Source of the DNA: Saussurea involucrata
Taxonomy: Eukaryota; Streptophyta; Magnoliopsida; Asterales; Asteraceae
Assembly (NCBI GenBank): GCA_033807775.1
Contig: CM066312.1
Coordinates: 30,415,696 to 30,479,695, forward strand
Reading direction: 5' to 3'
Length of the DNA stretch: 64,000 nt
Shown here: positions 1 through 12,117 of the stretch, one piece after another
How positions within the stretch are numbered: the stretch's first letter is position 1
Layout of the letters: each line of letters starts with the position of its first letter
Made by a program: the position numbers and the translations under genes
The notes under the pieces: generated by a model
What the model saw: the letters and a program-made list of their open reading frames with translations, nothing else
Told to the model about the DNA's origin: nothing
Databases searched by the model: none

Positions 1-734
1 CAACCATGAAATGCTTGTGTTCATAAAACCATGAAAGAAAATGATTTCATTTTAAGAAGTTCTTTTGTTTGATCTTGTTAAAACAAGGAAAAGATCGGAA
101 ACAATTTATACACATTTGGTAATAAATAAGAACATATTAACCTTGATGTTTGATGAAGAAGATGATGAACAGTTCTTGAAGTTTTTGAAAGCACAAATGC
201 AACAGTGAATTCTTTCTTGTGGAGGAAGATTGATCGCGTAAAAGAAAAAATATAAACCACGAGTTTGTTTATATAGAGAGATTAGAGAGAGAAAATCTTG
301 AGCGGGAAAAGATTTTCATCATGACACGGACACGTGTTTGCATTTGATTGGAAGTTTGAACGAGACGTGCAAACGTGTGTCAGAAAGAGAAAACGTGTCG
401 GGGTTTATCCGTTGCAATGACGTCACAACTGTCCTTTCATATTCTTTTAGGATGTCTCTGAGGTTTTGAAAAACTCAGGGACTCTTTTATAAACATGAAG
501 CACTGAATGAAAATATCACTGATGGTTTTAAGAAATTTCAAAATATCGCTGTTAAGGAAGAGATATTCAGCGATGCATTTTGTTTTGAAATCTTGCATTT
601 TCATGCGATTGTCAGAGAGAGAAAACATACCTTGATATCAGCTTTAACCAAGTTTTATTCAGAGAGAAGATGATTGAATAGGTTATACGAGTTGATTTTA
701 TCCTATCGCTGATTAATGTGAACCGCTGAAGATT
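1..734 (-). other. Element A spacer between pol and ORF3 (ORF3 leader region)
   Basis: No ORF is supported. The stretch aligns, reversed, with 37591-38324 of element C. It contains the putative ORF3 promoter (267-337) and, at 142/141 on the minus strand, the AAG|GTTAATATG sequence that in C looks like the donor of a leader intron. ORF3 itself would start to the left of the window. Confidence 0.75.
267..337 (-). promoter_or_regulatory. Putative internal promoter for ORF3 of element A
   Basis: On the minus strand a G-box ACACGTGT (330-337) lies 55 bp upstream of TATATAAAC (267-275). The same pair occurs in C at 37989-38060. The arrangement resembles the LTR promoter of the family (G-box, then TATATAAAG). 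Promoter activity is inferred from sequence alone. Confidence 0.5.
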
Positions 735-3700
735 TTACCCTTCAAAGTTCAGCATTCCAAGCTCGCTGATGAGAAAGTTGAATCTTGTCTCATCAAGAGG
801 TTTGGTAAATAAATCAGCTAACTGATAATCAGTTGGGATAAAATGAAGTTCTATATCACCATTCATCACATGATCTCTGATAAAATGATATCTGATTTCT
901 ATATGTTTGGTCTTTGAATGTAGTACTGGATTGTTTGCTATAGCGATGGCACTTGTGCTGTCGCAATAGATTGGAATTTTTGAGAGCTGAAGATCATAGT
1001 CTAGTAGCTGATTTCTCATCCACAAGACTTGAGAACAACAGCTTCCAGCAGCTACATATCCAGCTTCAGCTATGGAAGTGGACACTGAATTTTGCTTTTT
1101 ACTTGTCCAACTTACCAGCTTTCCACCCAGGAGCTGACATCCTCCTGTGGTGCTTTTCCTATCCATTTTGCAACCTGCAAAATCACTATCTGAATAGGCG
1201 GTTAGATCGAATCCTGAATCTTTGGGATACCAAAGACCTAGGTTCGTTGTACCCTTAAGGTATCGAAAAATTTGCTTTACAGCTTTCATATGAGATAACA
1301 TAGGTTCAGCTTGATATCGTGCACACAAACATGTTGCATACATAATATCGGGTCGGCTAGCTGTAAGATACAAGAGAGAGCCGATCATCCCACGGTACAG
1401 CTTGACATTAATAGGTATTCCCTTTGAATCCTTGTCAAGTGTCAGCGGTGGTGCCATAGGGGTTTTCATAGCTGAACTATGACTTAAATCAAATTTCTTC
1501 AGCATATCTTTAACATACTTTCCCTGATTGATAAAAGTTACTTTTTCAGTTTGCTTAATCTGAAGACCAAGGAAATATGTTAGTTCACCCATCATGCTCA
1601 TTTTATACTCATCTTTCATTCTATCAGCGAAACGAGTACAAAGCTCAGGGTTAGTAGAACCAAATATAATGTCATCAACATATATTTGAACTAGAATTAT
1701 ATGACCTTTAACTTTTCTAAAAAATTGAGTTTTGTCAATCTTACCACGCTCAAATTTTTCAATATGGAGATAAGTAGAAAGTGTGTCATACCATGCACGA
1801 GGAGCTTGCTTCAATCCATAAAGTGCCTTATCCAGTTTATAAACATAACCTGGACGCTTAGAATCTGAGAATCCTGGAGGTTGTTCCACATACACGTCTT
1901 CATTCAGCTTTCCATTTAGAAACACTGACTTAACATCCATCTGATGTACTTTGAAGTTTTTGTGTACAGCATATGCTAAGAATAGACGAATAGATTCAAG
2001 TCTTGCTACTGGAGCAAATGTTTCGTCATAATCTATACCTTCCTCTTGTCTGTATCCCTGAGCAACAAGATGAGCTTTGTTGCGGGTTACAGTACCATGT
2101 TCGTCCAACTTGTTTCGATAGACCCATTTAGTGCCTATTACTGTTTTATCAGTTGGTCTCCGAACCAGTTTCCAAACTTTGTTTCTTTCGATTTCAGTCA
2201 GCTCTTCTTGCATTGCGCTGACCCAGTTTGGATCTTTGAGGGCATCATCTATTTTCTTTGGTTCAGTTAGAGAAATAAAGTTAACAAATAAACAAATATT
2301 ACCTGCACTTCGTCGAGTCTGAACACCAGCGTTTGGATCACCAAGAATTTGATCAATTGGGTGATTTACGGTCCATCGCTGAGCCGGAGCATAAGTCGCT
2401 AACTCATCTTGAACTGGAGGAGCTGAAGATGAGGCTTCGGCTACTTCTGGAGTTTCAGTTAAGAGAGGAATACTTGCATTTGTCATTTCATTTACTGATT
2501 GCTAAGAGATAGATGGAATGTCTGAGGCATTCGGTTCAGCGGTAGGTATAGTGCTTATAGGAACAACTGAGACCCATGATGTTTCAGCTTCACTATTCTT
2601 CATGTTTGGAATGATAGGAGGACTATCATCTTCTACTGGATGAGCATGAGGAGTGGGAATATCTTCTGAATCACCAAGATGAGAAAACATCCATTGATTC
2701 AGTTCTTCAGTATCAGCGGACGGTTTAGAGTTCGCTGAACGGGATTCGTCAAACGTGACGTGAATAGTTTCTTCTACAGTTTGTCTTCTACGATTGAAGA
2801 CTCTGAAGGATTTGGAAGCTGAGGAGTATCCAAGAAAGATTCCATCATCAGCCTTGGGATCAAACTTTCCAAGAGCATCTCTGTTGTTCAGTATGAAACA
2901 CTGACATCCATAGATGTGAAGAAACCTGATTGAAGGCTTTCTCCCATGAAAGAGTTCATAGGCTGTCTTTTTGAATCTTTTAACTATCAGCGACCTGTTT
3001 TGCGTAAAACAAGCAGTGTTGACAGCTTCTGCCCAAAACTGAGTAGGCAGGTGAGAATCGCTGAGCATTGAACGTGCAGCTTCAATAATTGTTCTATTTC
3101 TTCTTTCAGCGACTCCATTTTGTTGCGGTGTTCTCACTGAAGAGAAGTTGTGAGAAATACCCTTACTCTCAAGGAAGGAATCAAGAGAACTGTTTTTGAA
3201 TTCAGTCCCATGATCACTCCTTATTGAGCGAACGGTCAGATTGTTCAGGGTTTCCATCTTCTGAACAAAGGTGATGAGTTCTTCAGGGGTGTCACTCTTA
3301 GAACGGAGAAACATTACCCAAGTGAAGCGAGAGAATTCATCAACTATGACCAGCGTATATTTCTTTCCAGCGATGGATTGTTTGTTAACAGGGCCAAACA
3401 AATCCATATGGAGTAGTTGTAGAGGAGATGACACTGAGGAAACTTGCTTTGATCTAAAGCTTGCTTTGGTCTTCTTCCCTTTTTCACACGCTGAACATAA
3501 AGACCCTTTGGCGTATGAATGCTGAGGTAGACCAGTGACTAACTCTTTTGAAGAAAGAGTGTTCAGTGTCTTGAAATTTAGATGAGATAGCCTCTTATGC
3601 CATAGCCAGTTGACATCAGATGAGGCCTTTGAGAAGAAACAGGAGTTCTCAGTGGTTGTTGAGTCCATGTTTATTACATAAACATTTTCCAAACGATATC

Positions 3701-4013
3701 CGCTGAGAGCTATCTTCTCCTTTTTGTCAGCGACAAAGCAGGATTCCTTAGTAAAGATTACTTTGTTATCCATGTCGCAAAGCTGACTGATGCTTAGAAG
3801 ATTATGCTTCAGCCCTTCAACATATGCGACTCTTCTGAATGAGGTTGTACCATTTGAAAGTACACCATACCCTCGGGTATGTCCTTTTCCATTTCCACCG
3901 AAAGTCACAGAGGGACCCTTCTCTTCCTTGTATTCAGCGAGCAGGCTTTTCTTTCCAGTCATGTGTCTAGAGCATCCGTTATCGAGATACCAGATACCCT
4001 TCTTAACCTGCAA
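735..4013 (-). pseudogene. pol: Element A pol: protease-integrase-reverse transcriptase-RNase H polyprotein, one in-frame stop
   Basis: The translation aligns over its whole length with the 1092-residue pol of element C. In order it shows the aspartic protease motif (here [10 protein letters not shown]; the catalytic D-S-G of C is changed, codon 3978-3980), the pre-integrase HxxH/CxxC segment ([17 protein letters not shown]), the integrase core with D (HMDLFGPV), D (IRSDHGTEF) and E ([12 protein letters not shown]), the reverse transcriptase box YVDDIIFGS, and the RNase H segment with YSDSDFAG. A single TAG at 2502-2504 splits the frame in the linker between integrase and reverse transcriptase; C has a glutamine codon there. 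The frame opens without an ATG, as in C and D. A protease mutation plus a stop make this copy non-functional. Confidence 0.93.
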
Positions 4014-4035
4014 TACAAAGGAAATTTGTTTTTCT
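4008..4035 (-). promoter_or_regulatory. Gag-pol junction of A, decayed stop, 3'-splice-site-like TGCAG kept
   Basis: The pyrimidine-rich run ending in TTGCAG matches C at 34297-34317, but the stop codon within the branch-point-like ACTAAT of C is lost and one base is deleted. Confidence 0.45.
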
Positions 4036-5022
4036 TGGGTACCCACTTGACCATGTATACACATTTGTCAGTGGAAGTAGTTGGAATGGAAGATTCAGCA
4101 GTCTTCGCAGCATTTGAAGATTCAGCTTTGTCTTTCTTCACTTTGGTTAATTTCTTAACTTCAGTGGTAGGATTCACCTTGACTTGATTTGCACCAGGGT
4201 TGGTCTTCTTTGCCTTGGGGGCAATCTTCACCTTAGCAATCTTTTCAGCTTTAGTGGCTGTGGGACACTTACTAGCAATATGATCGGTAAGTCCACAGTG
4301 ATAACATTTCCTATAACTAAAAATAGTTCTAGGACCATTTGAATGCTGAGCTTTTGATTTCGAATTAGAAGTGCCAGCACCAAGTAAACTATTGGCTTTA
4401 GAAATGGGACGAACATTCAGTTCTTCAGATTTCTTACCAAGGACATCCACTCTGAGTCTAGGAGTAGATCGCTGAATAGATCCAGAGATCTGCTTCCTTG
4501 ATCCAGAGGAATGAGCCACTGAAGCTTTAGAAGCATTCAGCTTTGGTACTAAGGTACCCTTCTGAGGATTCTGGTAAATAACAATTCATTTACCTTTGTC
4601 TTTAGAGACAGAGGTAGGTTTTGAATAAACCATTTTCTCCTTGCCTTTTGATGAGGTAGGAGTTTCCTCAGGGATTGGTGTAATGGATGAGGAGCACTGA
4701 GAAGATGAAGTATCAGCGACTGAGGATACGAACGTTCCAAATTTAAGCATTGAACGCTCAGTGGTTGGTTTTGGAGTATCATATTTGTAACCCAAACCAT
4801 GTTTATCACTCAGGGGAATCTGAGACTTTATTATCTCAGTGATCTTTGTTGAAGAATTACACCATCCTTCAACAGTAGCTTTTTCAGCTTTTAATGCAGC
4901 GATAGCTTCTGCTCGTTCGATTTTGACTAGTTGATTTAAATATACTTGATCTTTAAAATCTTCTTCAATTTTAGAAAGCTTTTCTATTTGAAGGTGGCAG
5001 TTTTTAAGCTTTTCAGCGAGAT
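4028..5022 (-). pseudogene. gag: Element A gag, 3' segment
   Basis: This is the C-terminal third of gag, continuing after the B insertion. It holds the second zinc knuckle CYHCGLTDHIASKCP, a lysine-rich stretch and the W-V-P-K ending shared by all four copia families. An in-frame TGA lies at 4586-4588. At the 3' end the stop that closes gag in C is absent and one base is missing, so translation would run into pol in the wrong frame. The segment ends at the GAGAT target duplication of B (5018-5022). Confidence 0.88.
5018..5022. repeat. Target-site duplication of element B, left copy (GAGAT)
   Basis: GAGAT precedes the LTR start TGTTGGG. The matching copy is at 29442-29446, and joining the flanks restores the gag reading of element A as seen in C. 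Confidence 0.95.
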
Positions 5023-5767
5023 TGTTGGGAACTGAAGATTTGCTAAGTATGGATAGTACTGCCAGAACAACTTTAATACTTCCAAGGCATAATTAATACT
5101 GCTAGAGTGAAGTTAGTACTGCTTGTCAAGATTAATACTGCTGAAGCAAAGTTAGTACTGCTTGTCAAGATTAATATTGCTGAAGCAAAGTTAGTACTGC
5201 TTGTCAAGATTAATACTGTTGAAGCAAGGTTAGTACTGCTGAGTCAAGTTAATGCTGTTGGAATGAATTAATGCTGCTGGAGAATATTAGTACTGCTCAT
5301 GCTGAATGAAGTTAATACTGCTCGTACATAAAGATGTTAATGCTGCTTGTGATCATAAGTTTGGAATGCGAGAATGTTGGAAATAAAGATGGAATGATTG
5401 AAGATAATCATGAAAGAATATTCTGAAGATCGATTTTGTTTTGATAGTTATCTTGTAATTAATTTGTATAAATAGATGTTGATAGATAGCTATTCGGTAC
5501 GAGAGTTTTCAGAATACGTTTTGTTTTAGAGATAATTAACCTCAAGGTTTAGAACCCTATTTCTAGAGAAGTAGAAGTCGTCTTGATTGAGCCTGTTCAT
5601 CAAGATTGAGGTTTGGTTGTAAGCTTGTGAGTTGAATTAGTGAATACAAACAGCTGTGTGTTTTCTGATATATTGTTCTTTGATTGTGTGAATTAAAGTT
5701 CTATTCCGCAGATTCTTTAATTCTGAGTTCTAAGTGTTATTAGTCTTGTTAAGATTCGATCCTGACA
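5023..5767 (+). repeat. Element B 5' LTR
   Basis: Starts TGTTGGGAACTG and ends CGATCCTGACA. The U3 part holds a block (about 5060-5340) of imperfect repeats built around TTAATACTGCT / TTAGTACTGCT, some in a 38-bp period. TATAAATA lies at 5467-5474. Confidence 0.95.
5467..5474 (+). promoter_or_regulatory. TATA box of element B 5' LTR
   Basis: TATAAATA at offset 444 of the LTR; the same box is at 29141-29148 in the 3' LTR. It marks the likely start of the genomic RNA some 30 bp downstream. Confidence 0.65.
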
Positions 5768-5769
5768 AG

Positions 5770-5781
5770 TGGTATCAGAGC
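5770..5781 (+). other. Primer-binding site of element B (initiator Met-tRNA)
   Basis: TGGTATCAGAGC starts 3 nt after the LTR end, the usual plant copia site complementary to the 3' end of initiator Met-tRNA. Confidence 0.92.
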
Positions 5782-5809
5782 TTGTGTTTCTTAGAATTCT
5801 ACAATTATT

Positions 5810-8424
5810 ATGGACAATTCTATTGAATCAAACAATACTCTTGTTTCTAAGGTTCCCATGCTCAGACCCAATGAGTTTGACATGTGGAAAATTAGAATCA
5901 AGCAGTATATTCTGCTTACTGATTATTCCATCTAGGATATCATAGAGAATGGTCCATGTGCTGAAGGAAGAATTGGACCAGATGGCAAAAGACCTCCTCC
6001 AAAGACTGATGCAGAGAGAAAAGTCAGACAAATAGAGATGAAGGCCTTAAGCACTCTGCTTTTGGCTATCCCCAATGAATATCAGCATCAATTTCATCAC
6101 TGCACTGATGCTCAGACTCTGTGGAATGCATTGGAAAAGAGATTCACTGGCACCAAAAGCACCAAGAGGAATCAGAAGGCAATTCTCAAGCAGCAGTATG
6201 AAAACTTTACTTCTACTAAGAACGAGTCTATGACTCAAACTTTTGATAGATTTAATAAGCTGATTGGAGAATTGGCCACAGTAGGAGTCAAGATGGAGGC
6301 TGATGATGTTAACAGAAAGTTCTTAAGATCATTAGGTGAAGAGTGGACAATGTATATGTGTCCTTCAGACAGAATGACCAATTGGAAGATAAAGAGCTTG
6401 ATGATCTTTACAATGATCTCAGAGTCTTTGAAGCAGAGGTTGAAGCCAAAAAGAAGCCCTCTGGATATGTACATAATGCTGCACTCCTTTCAGCATCACC
6501 TGATTCTACTGCTAACCCCTAATCAGTTAGTGCTGCTGGAGGAGTCAATCAGGAAAAGACCAATGATTCAGTACTAGAAGCCTTCTTTTCTAGTCATGTT
6601 AATTCCTCATTGATTAATGATGACTTAGAACAGATTAATGTTGATGATCTTGAAGATATGGATATCAAGTGGCAGATGGCTATGTTGTCTATGAGGGTGA
6701 AGAGATTCATAAAGAGGACAGGGAGAAATAACTTTTCCCAAAGAAGAGAAGATGGTGCTGGATTTGACAAGTCCAAAGTTGAATGCTACAAGTGTCACAA
6801 GATGGGACACTTTGCCAGGGAATGCAGAGGTGGAACATCTCACAACAGCCATCAACAAACTCAGACTGGAAGCTCCAATCAAAACAGAAACTCTATTCAA
6901 GCTCTTGTCTCTCAACAAGGAATGGGATTTGATTGGAGTGATCAAGCATAAGAGGCCATCCAAAATCAAGCTCTTATGGCTGAAGTTTCAGATCTTCCCA
7001 CTGAGGTAAAATCTAATCTCTGTACTCAAGCTTGTATAGACACTGTTAAAAGGTATAGAGATCACAATCAGGGAATGTGTGATGACCTTAAGAGATTAGA
7101 AAAGGACGGAAAAGACTATGTAGTAATTGTTGAGAAGTTTGAAGAACAGATTAGGGCTTTTCAAGCCAATGAACTTCAACACTCCTTTGATACAAACTAC
7201 TGGAAATGGGAAAAGGATGGTCTAGAGTTCTAGCTTAGAGAATCCAGGGAAGAGTGTGAGAAACTAAAAGGAGAGATTGAGAAAGTTAAACTTGATGTAG
7301 AAAAGTTTAATTGTGCCTCTAAAGTCATGGACAACATAATCAACTCTCAAATCCATAGTAAGTTGAAACCAGGTATAGGGTACAATGCCACACCCCCACC
7401 CTACATCCCTCCTAAGTCAGACCTATTAGAAACCAAGGATAGGAAGGACTTACCTGAAGGAGCCACTGAAGTAGATCCATTAGATAAAGTAGTTGTTGAG
7501 GATAAGACTGAAAAAGAAGGATCTGATGAGGAATGTGTAAGTCCATGTGTTAAGAACAATGAGATGAAAAGGACTGGAAAGGGAAAGGGAGTTCATTATA
7601 CACAGACTACTGTTGTGAACTCTAATACTTGTGAACATTGTTCTTGCAAGAAATCTCAAGAGAATAAGCCCCAAAAACATGATAAAAAGAGGGGAAATCA
7701 AAGAAATTGGAATAACTAGTGGGCACAAAAGCAAGGAGTTGATCTGCAAAGGATTAACAGACCAAAACCTTGTTTTATTTGTGGCAAATTGAATCATCTT
7801 GCCAAACACTGTTATTTCAATCCTATTAACCAAAAGAAAAGTTTTCAAAGAAGTTTTCAAAAATCTTCTGGTTATAGGAAGCCTGCAAGGAATAATGTGG
7901 CTAAGAAACAAGCTGAATCCAAAAGCCACATGAGAAAACAGACTGAAAAGGAATGTGTCAATATATGGGTCCCCAAAAGCACTAATGTTAGTACTGCTAC
8001 CTCAGATAGTACTGCTAGAAGCAATACTACTGCCAATACTGCTGCTAGCAGTGTTAGTGCTGCTAACTCTGTTAGTACTTCTTTTAAAGAGAATACTGCT
8101 GCTAGCAGTGTTAGTGCTGCTAACACTGTTCGTACTTCTTTTCAAGAGAATGCTGCTGCTAGCAGTGTTAGTGCTGCTAACTCTGTTAGTACCTCTTCTA
8201 AGAACAATACTGTTGCTAGCAGTGTTAGTGCTGCTAACACTGTTAGTACTTCTTCTAAGGTTAATATTGCTTCTAGTTTTTGTGCTGCTAGACCAATCAT
8301 ATTAACAAAGTACTCCAGTACTGCAGTACCTAAGTTTGAAAATCTCATCAAAACCCAGTGCAAGTACTTTGATGAGCAAGGGAGACCCAAGACCACTTTG
8401 GCTTGGGTTCCCAATAAAAACTAA
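5810..8424 (+). pseudogene. gag: Element B gag, multiply broken
   Basis: The ATG at 5810 opens a copia gag of the UBN2 type (MWKIRIKQY, LWNALEKRF, MTQTFDRFNKLI). Breaks: TAG at 5934-5936, a frameshift near 6380, TAA near 6520, then stops at 6949-6951, 7231-7233 and 7717-7719, all in one frame to the end. Two CCHC zinc knuckles are visible, CYKCHKMGHFAREC (near 6784) and CFICGKLNHLAKHC (near 7770), about 330 codons apart. The C-terminal part (about 8030-8265) is four tandem copies of a roughly 19-residue Ser/Ala/Asn/Thr unit whose DNA consists of TACTGCT/TAGTGCTGCT words. The end W-V-P-N-K-N-stop matches the other families. It cannot yield a full particle protein. Confidence 0.88.
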
Positions 8425-8444
8425 CTGATTTATCTGATGTGCAG
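8416..8444 (+). promoter_or_regulatory. Gag-pol junction of B: stop within CTAACTGAT, then TGCAG
   Basis: The gag stop TAA (8422-8424) is part of ACTAACTGAT, a good plant branch-point match, followed by a short U-rich stretch and TGCAG at 8444. Pol resumes at the next base. The same layout is seen in C and D. Confidence 0.5.
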
Positions 8445-11400
8445 GGCAACCAACAACTCAAGGGGAAGAGCATCTGGCATGTTGATAGTGGTTGCTCCAG
8501 GCACATGACAGGTAACATGGCCTGCTCAAGAATTTCAAAAGAATTGATGGAGGACATGTTGCTTTTGGAAATAATCCTGCAGGAGGTAAGATAAGTGGTA
8601 AAGGTGATGTGTCAAAAGGTAAGATGACATTTGAGGATGTTTACTATGTTGAGAAATTGAGATACAACCTGTTGAGTGTATCACAGGTCTGTGACAAGAA
8701 ACATAGTATATTATTTACTGATTCTGAATGCATTATTCTTGCTCCTGGATTCAAAGTAGTTGATGAAAACATGATACTATTGAGAACTCCTAGAAAGGAT
8801 AATGTGTATTGTTTAGATTTAGAAAGTGTTTCATCTGATTCATCTCTAAATTGTTTGGTATCAAAAGCTTCAATAGATGAATCATCACTTTGGCACAGAA
8901 GGATGTGTCACATGAATTTTAAAACAATGAATAAACTTGTTAAAAATAATCTTGTTAGGGGTTTACCATCAAAAGTCTATTCATGTGATGATCATTGTGT
9001 TGCATGTCTCAAAGGCAAACAACACAAAACTTCTCATAAGTCCAAAGAGATAAACACTATCTCAAATCCTCTTCAGTTGTTGCATATGGATCTGTTTGGC
9101 CCTACAAATGTCATGAGCATTGGCAAGAAGTCATACTATTTAGTTATTGTTGATGATTACTCTAGATTTACTTGGGTATATTTTCTGAGAACTAAAGATG
9201 AGACAAGTGGACTGATCAAGTCTTTTATTCTTAGAATTGAAAACCAATCAAATCAAAAAGTGAAAGTCATTAGATCAGATAATGGGACTGAATTTAAAAA
9301 CTTTGATCTAAACACCTTTTGTGAGGAAAAAGGAATTGAGAGACAATACAGTGCTCCTAGGACTCCACAACAGAATGGTGTTGCTGAGAGAAGGAATAGG
9401 ACACTGATTGAGGCTGCTAGATCTCTGTTAGCTGATTCAAAATTACCCACTACTTTTTGGGCAGAAACAGTTAATACTGCTTGTTATGTTCAAAACAGAG
9501 TTTTGGTCATAAAACCTAAAAACAAGACACCTTATGAGCTTTTTCTTAAAAAGAAACCATTTATTGGATTTTTCAAACCATTTGGGTGTCCTTGTACAAT
9601 TCTTAATACCAAATCTCACTTAGGTAAGTTTGATAGCAAAGCAGATGATGGCTTTCTTGTTGGTTACTCATCTCAGAGTAAGGCTTACAGAGTGTTTAAT
9701 ACCTCTTCTAGAATAATTGAAGAAAGTGACAATGTCAAATGCAATGAGAACACACCAAATCCTATTGGTTCAGGTCCTGATTGGCTATTTGACATTGATT
9801 CACTCACTAATTCTTTGGGTTTCAGTAGTGATGTAAATGCAGGACAAAGGGATGCACCACCATCAGATAACAGTATTCAGTCTGTGATATTTCCACTCCC
9901 TACCATTGATCCTGTTGACTTCTGTGAACCAGAAAAGGAAGCTGAACCCATTCAGAATGAAGAAGAGAGAAGAATAGAGGAAAATCAGACTTCAAGAGAG
10001 TATGAAGTGTCTGAAGAAGCTGAAGAAAATCCAGACTTAAATGAGTCAAATCTGGATGTGAACTTACAAGAGGAATCTGGTCATCCATCAAGAACTCAGA
10101 AAAATCATCCTCCTGAGTTGGTTATAGGAGACATTGCTTCTCCAATGATGACTAGGAATCAAAGCAGACTTCAAGAGCTACAAGATCAGCAGAATACAGT
10201 TAATACTGTACTTACTTGCTTTCTATCCCAAATTGAGCCCAAAAAGGCTTATGATGCTATGAAAGATCCAAGTTGGATAGAAGCAATGCAAGAGGAGCTG
10301 CTACAGTTTAAATTACAGGATGTTTGGGACTTGGTGGACCTTCCAAAAGGTCATAGAGCAATTGGCACCAAGTGGATTTTCAGAAACAAGAAGGATGACA
10401 GAGGAATTGTGATCAGAAACAAAGCAAGGTTGGTTGCACAAGGGTATACTCAGGAAGAGGGCATAGACTATGAGGAAGTCTTTGCTCCAGTGGCACAGAT
10501 TGAAGCAATTAGGCTATTTCTAGCCTATGCCTCATACATGAAGTTCAAGGTCTACCAAATGGATGTAAAAAGTGCTTTTCTGTATGGAAGTATTGATGAA
10601 GAAGTATATGTCTGTCAACCCCCTGGATTTGAGAATCCATTGCACCCTGACAGAGTGTACAAGTTGAAGAAGGCACTTTATGGTTTACATCAAGCCCCAA
10701 GAGCATGGTATGACACCCTGTCTACCTATCTCGTGGCAAATGATTTTGAAAGAGGAGTCATTGACAAGACCTTGTTCATTAAGAGGAGAAAGAAAGACAA
10801 ACTACTTGTTCAGATCTATGTGGATGACATCATCTTTGGATCCACAAATGATCACATGTGTAAAGAGTTTGAAGAGTTAATGCACAAGAGCTTCAAGATG
10901 AGTTCCATGGGAGAACTTACTTTCTTCCTTGGGCTTCAGGTGAAACAGAGGAAAGATGGGATTTTCATAAGTCAATCCAAATATGTGAAAGACATCCTGG
11001 ATAAGTATGGTTTAACAGACTCAAAGCCAGCAAGCACACCAATGGAGACACACAAACAGATCACTGCAGATCTTGAGGGAGAGGATGTAGATGTCCATCA
11101 TTACAGATCTATGATTGGATCACTCATGTATCTCACAGACTCTAGACCAGACATTATGTTTCCAGTATGTGTTTGTGCTAGATTTCAGGTTACACCTAAG
11201 CAATCACACCTTCATGCAGTCAAAAGAATTTTTAGATACCTAAGAGGGCAACCTAGATTAGGTCTTTGGTATCCTTATGAATCTTCATTTGACTTGCTTG
11301 CATATTCAGACAGTGACTTAGGTGGAGCTAACATGGATAGGAAGTCTACTTCAGGTGGATGTCAGTTTTTGGGTGCAAGACTTGTATCATGGCAGTGTAA

Positions 11401-11761
11401 GAAACAAACCACAGTGTCCTTATCTACAACAGAAGCTGAGTATATAGCTGCTGCAAGTTGCTGTTCTCAGGTGTTATGGATTCAGAATCATATGTTGGAC
11501 TATGGGGTAACATTTCTTCACACTCCAATCTTCATTGACAACAACAGTGCCATTAGCATTGTTAACAATCCTGTCAAGCACTAAAAAACAAAGCACATAC
11601 AGATCAGGTATCACTTTATTAGAGACTGTAATGAAAAGAAATTGATTCAAGTTGCTAAAGTTCATACCAATGACCAGTTTGCAGATCTATTCACAAAAGC
11701 TTTTGATGTGGGTAGATTCACTTTCTTGGTAGCAAGTGTGGGCTTGATCAACCTTGAATAA
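8445..11761 (+). pseudogene. pol: Element B pol, one frameshift and one late stop
   Basis: Protease motif [12 protein letters not shown] opens the frame directly after the TGCAG. A one-base deletion near 8520 shifts the frame; from about 8550 it is open to 11584. It shows LWHRRMCHMNF and CLKGKQ (pre-integrase), integrase residues in [17 protein letters not shown] and [12 protein letters not shown], reverse transcriptase YVDDIIFGS, and RNase H YSDSDLGGANMDRKS with TTEAEYIAAASC. A TAA at 11582-11584 cuts RNase H just before K-T-K-H-I-Q-I-R-Y-H-F; the rest continues in frame to TAA at 11759-11761. Element E has a stop at the same codon with identical surrounding bases. Confidence 0.92.
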
Positions 11762-12117
11762 ATTCATGATTTTTAATTTTTTATACCTGTATTTCTTTGT
11801 ATATTTGGTGTTACTAACTAGTTTTCTCAGAACCTCAGTATGACTCAGATTGACAAGTGCTGCAAAGTGTAAGAATAGTTACTACTGCCAGTGCAGAGTT
11901 ACTACTGCTAGTACATATTTTCTACTGCCAATGTGTAGTTAATACTGCTTTGTAGTTAATACTGCTTAGTGGTTAATACTGCTTTGTAGTTAATACTGCT
12001 TAGTAGTTAATACTGCTTTGTAGTTAATACTGCTTAGTAGTTAATACTGCATGTGTAGTTAATACTTCTTAGTGGTTAATACTGCTTTGTAGTTAATACT
12101 GCTTAGTAGTTAATACT
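11762..12117 (+). repeat. Element B spacer with 17-bp minisatellite, left part
   Basis: No gene. From about 11925 to 12117 there are roughly 13 copies of a 17-bp unit, GTAGTTAATACTGCTTT/TTA. Element D is inserted within it (left TSD ATACT at 12113-12117). The array resumes at 25380. Confidence 0.9.

Noticed and set aside
735..4013. A and C as one duplicated locus
   Set aside because: Each has its own LTR, and C has its own target duplication within A, so C is a separate insertion.
5770..5781. tRNA gene at TGGTATCAGAGC sites
   Set aside because: These are 12-base primer-binding sites next to LTRs; no cloverleaf surrounds them.
7955..8305. A leucine-rich, membrane-like 116-residue frame
   Set aside because: It is the +1 shadow of the TACTGCT repeats in B gag.
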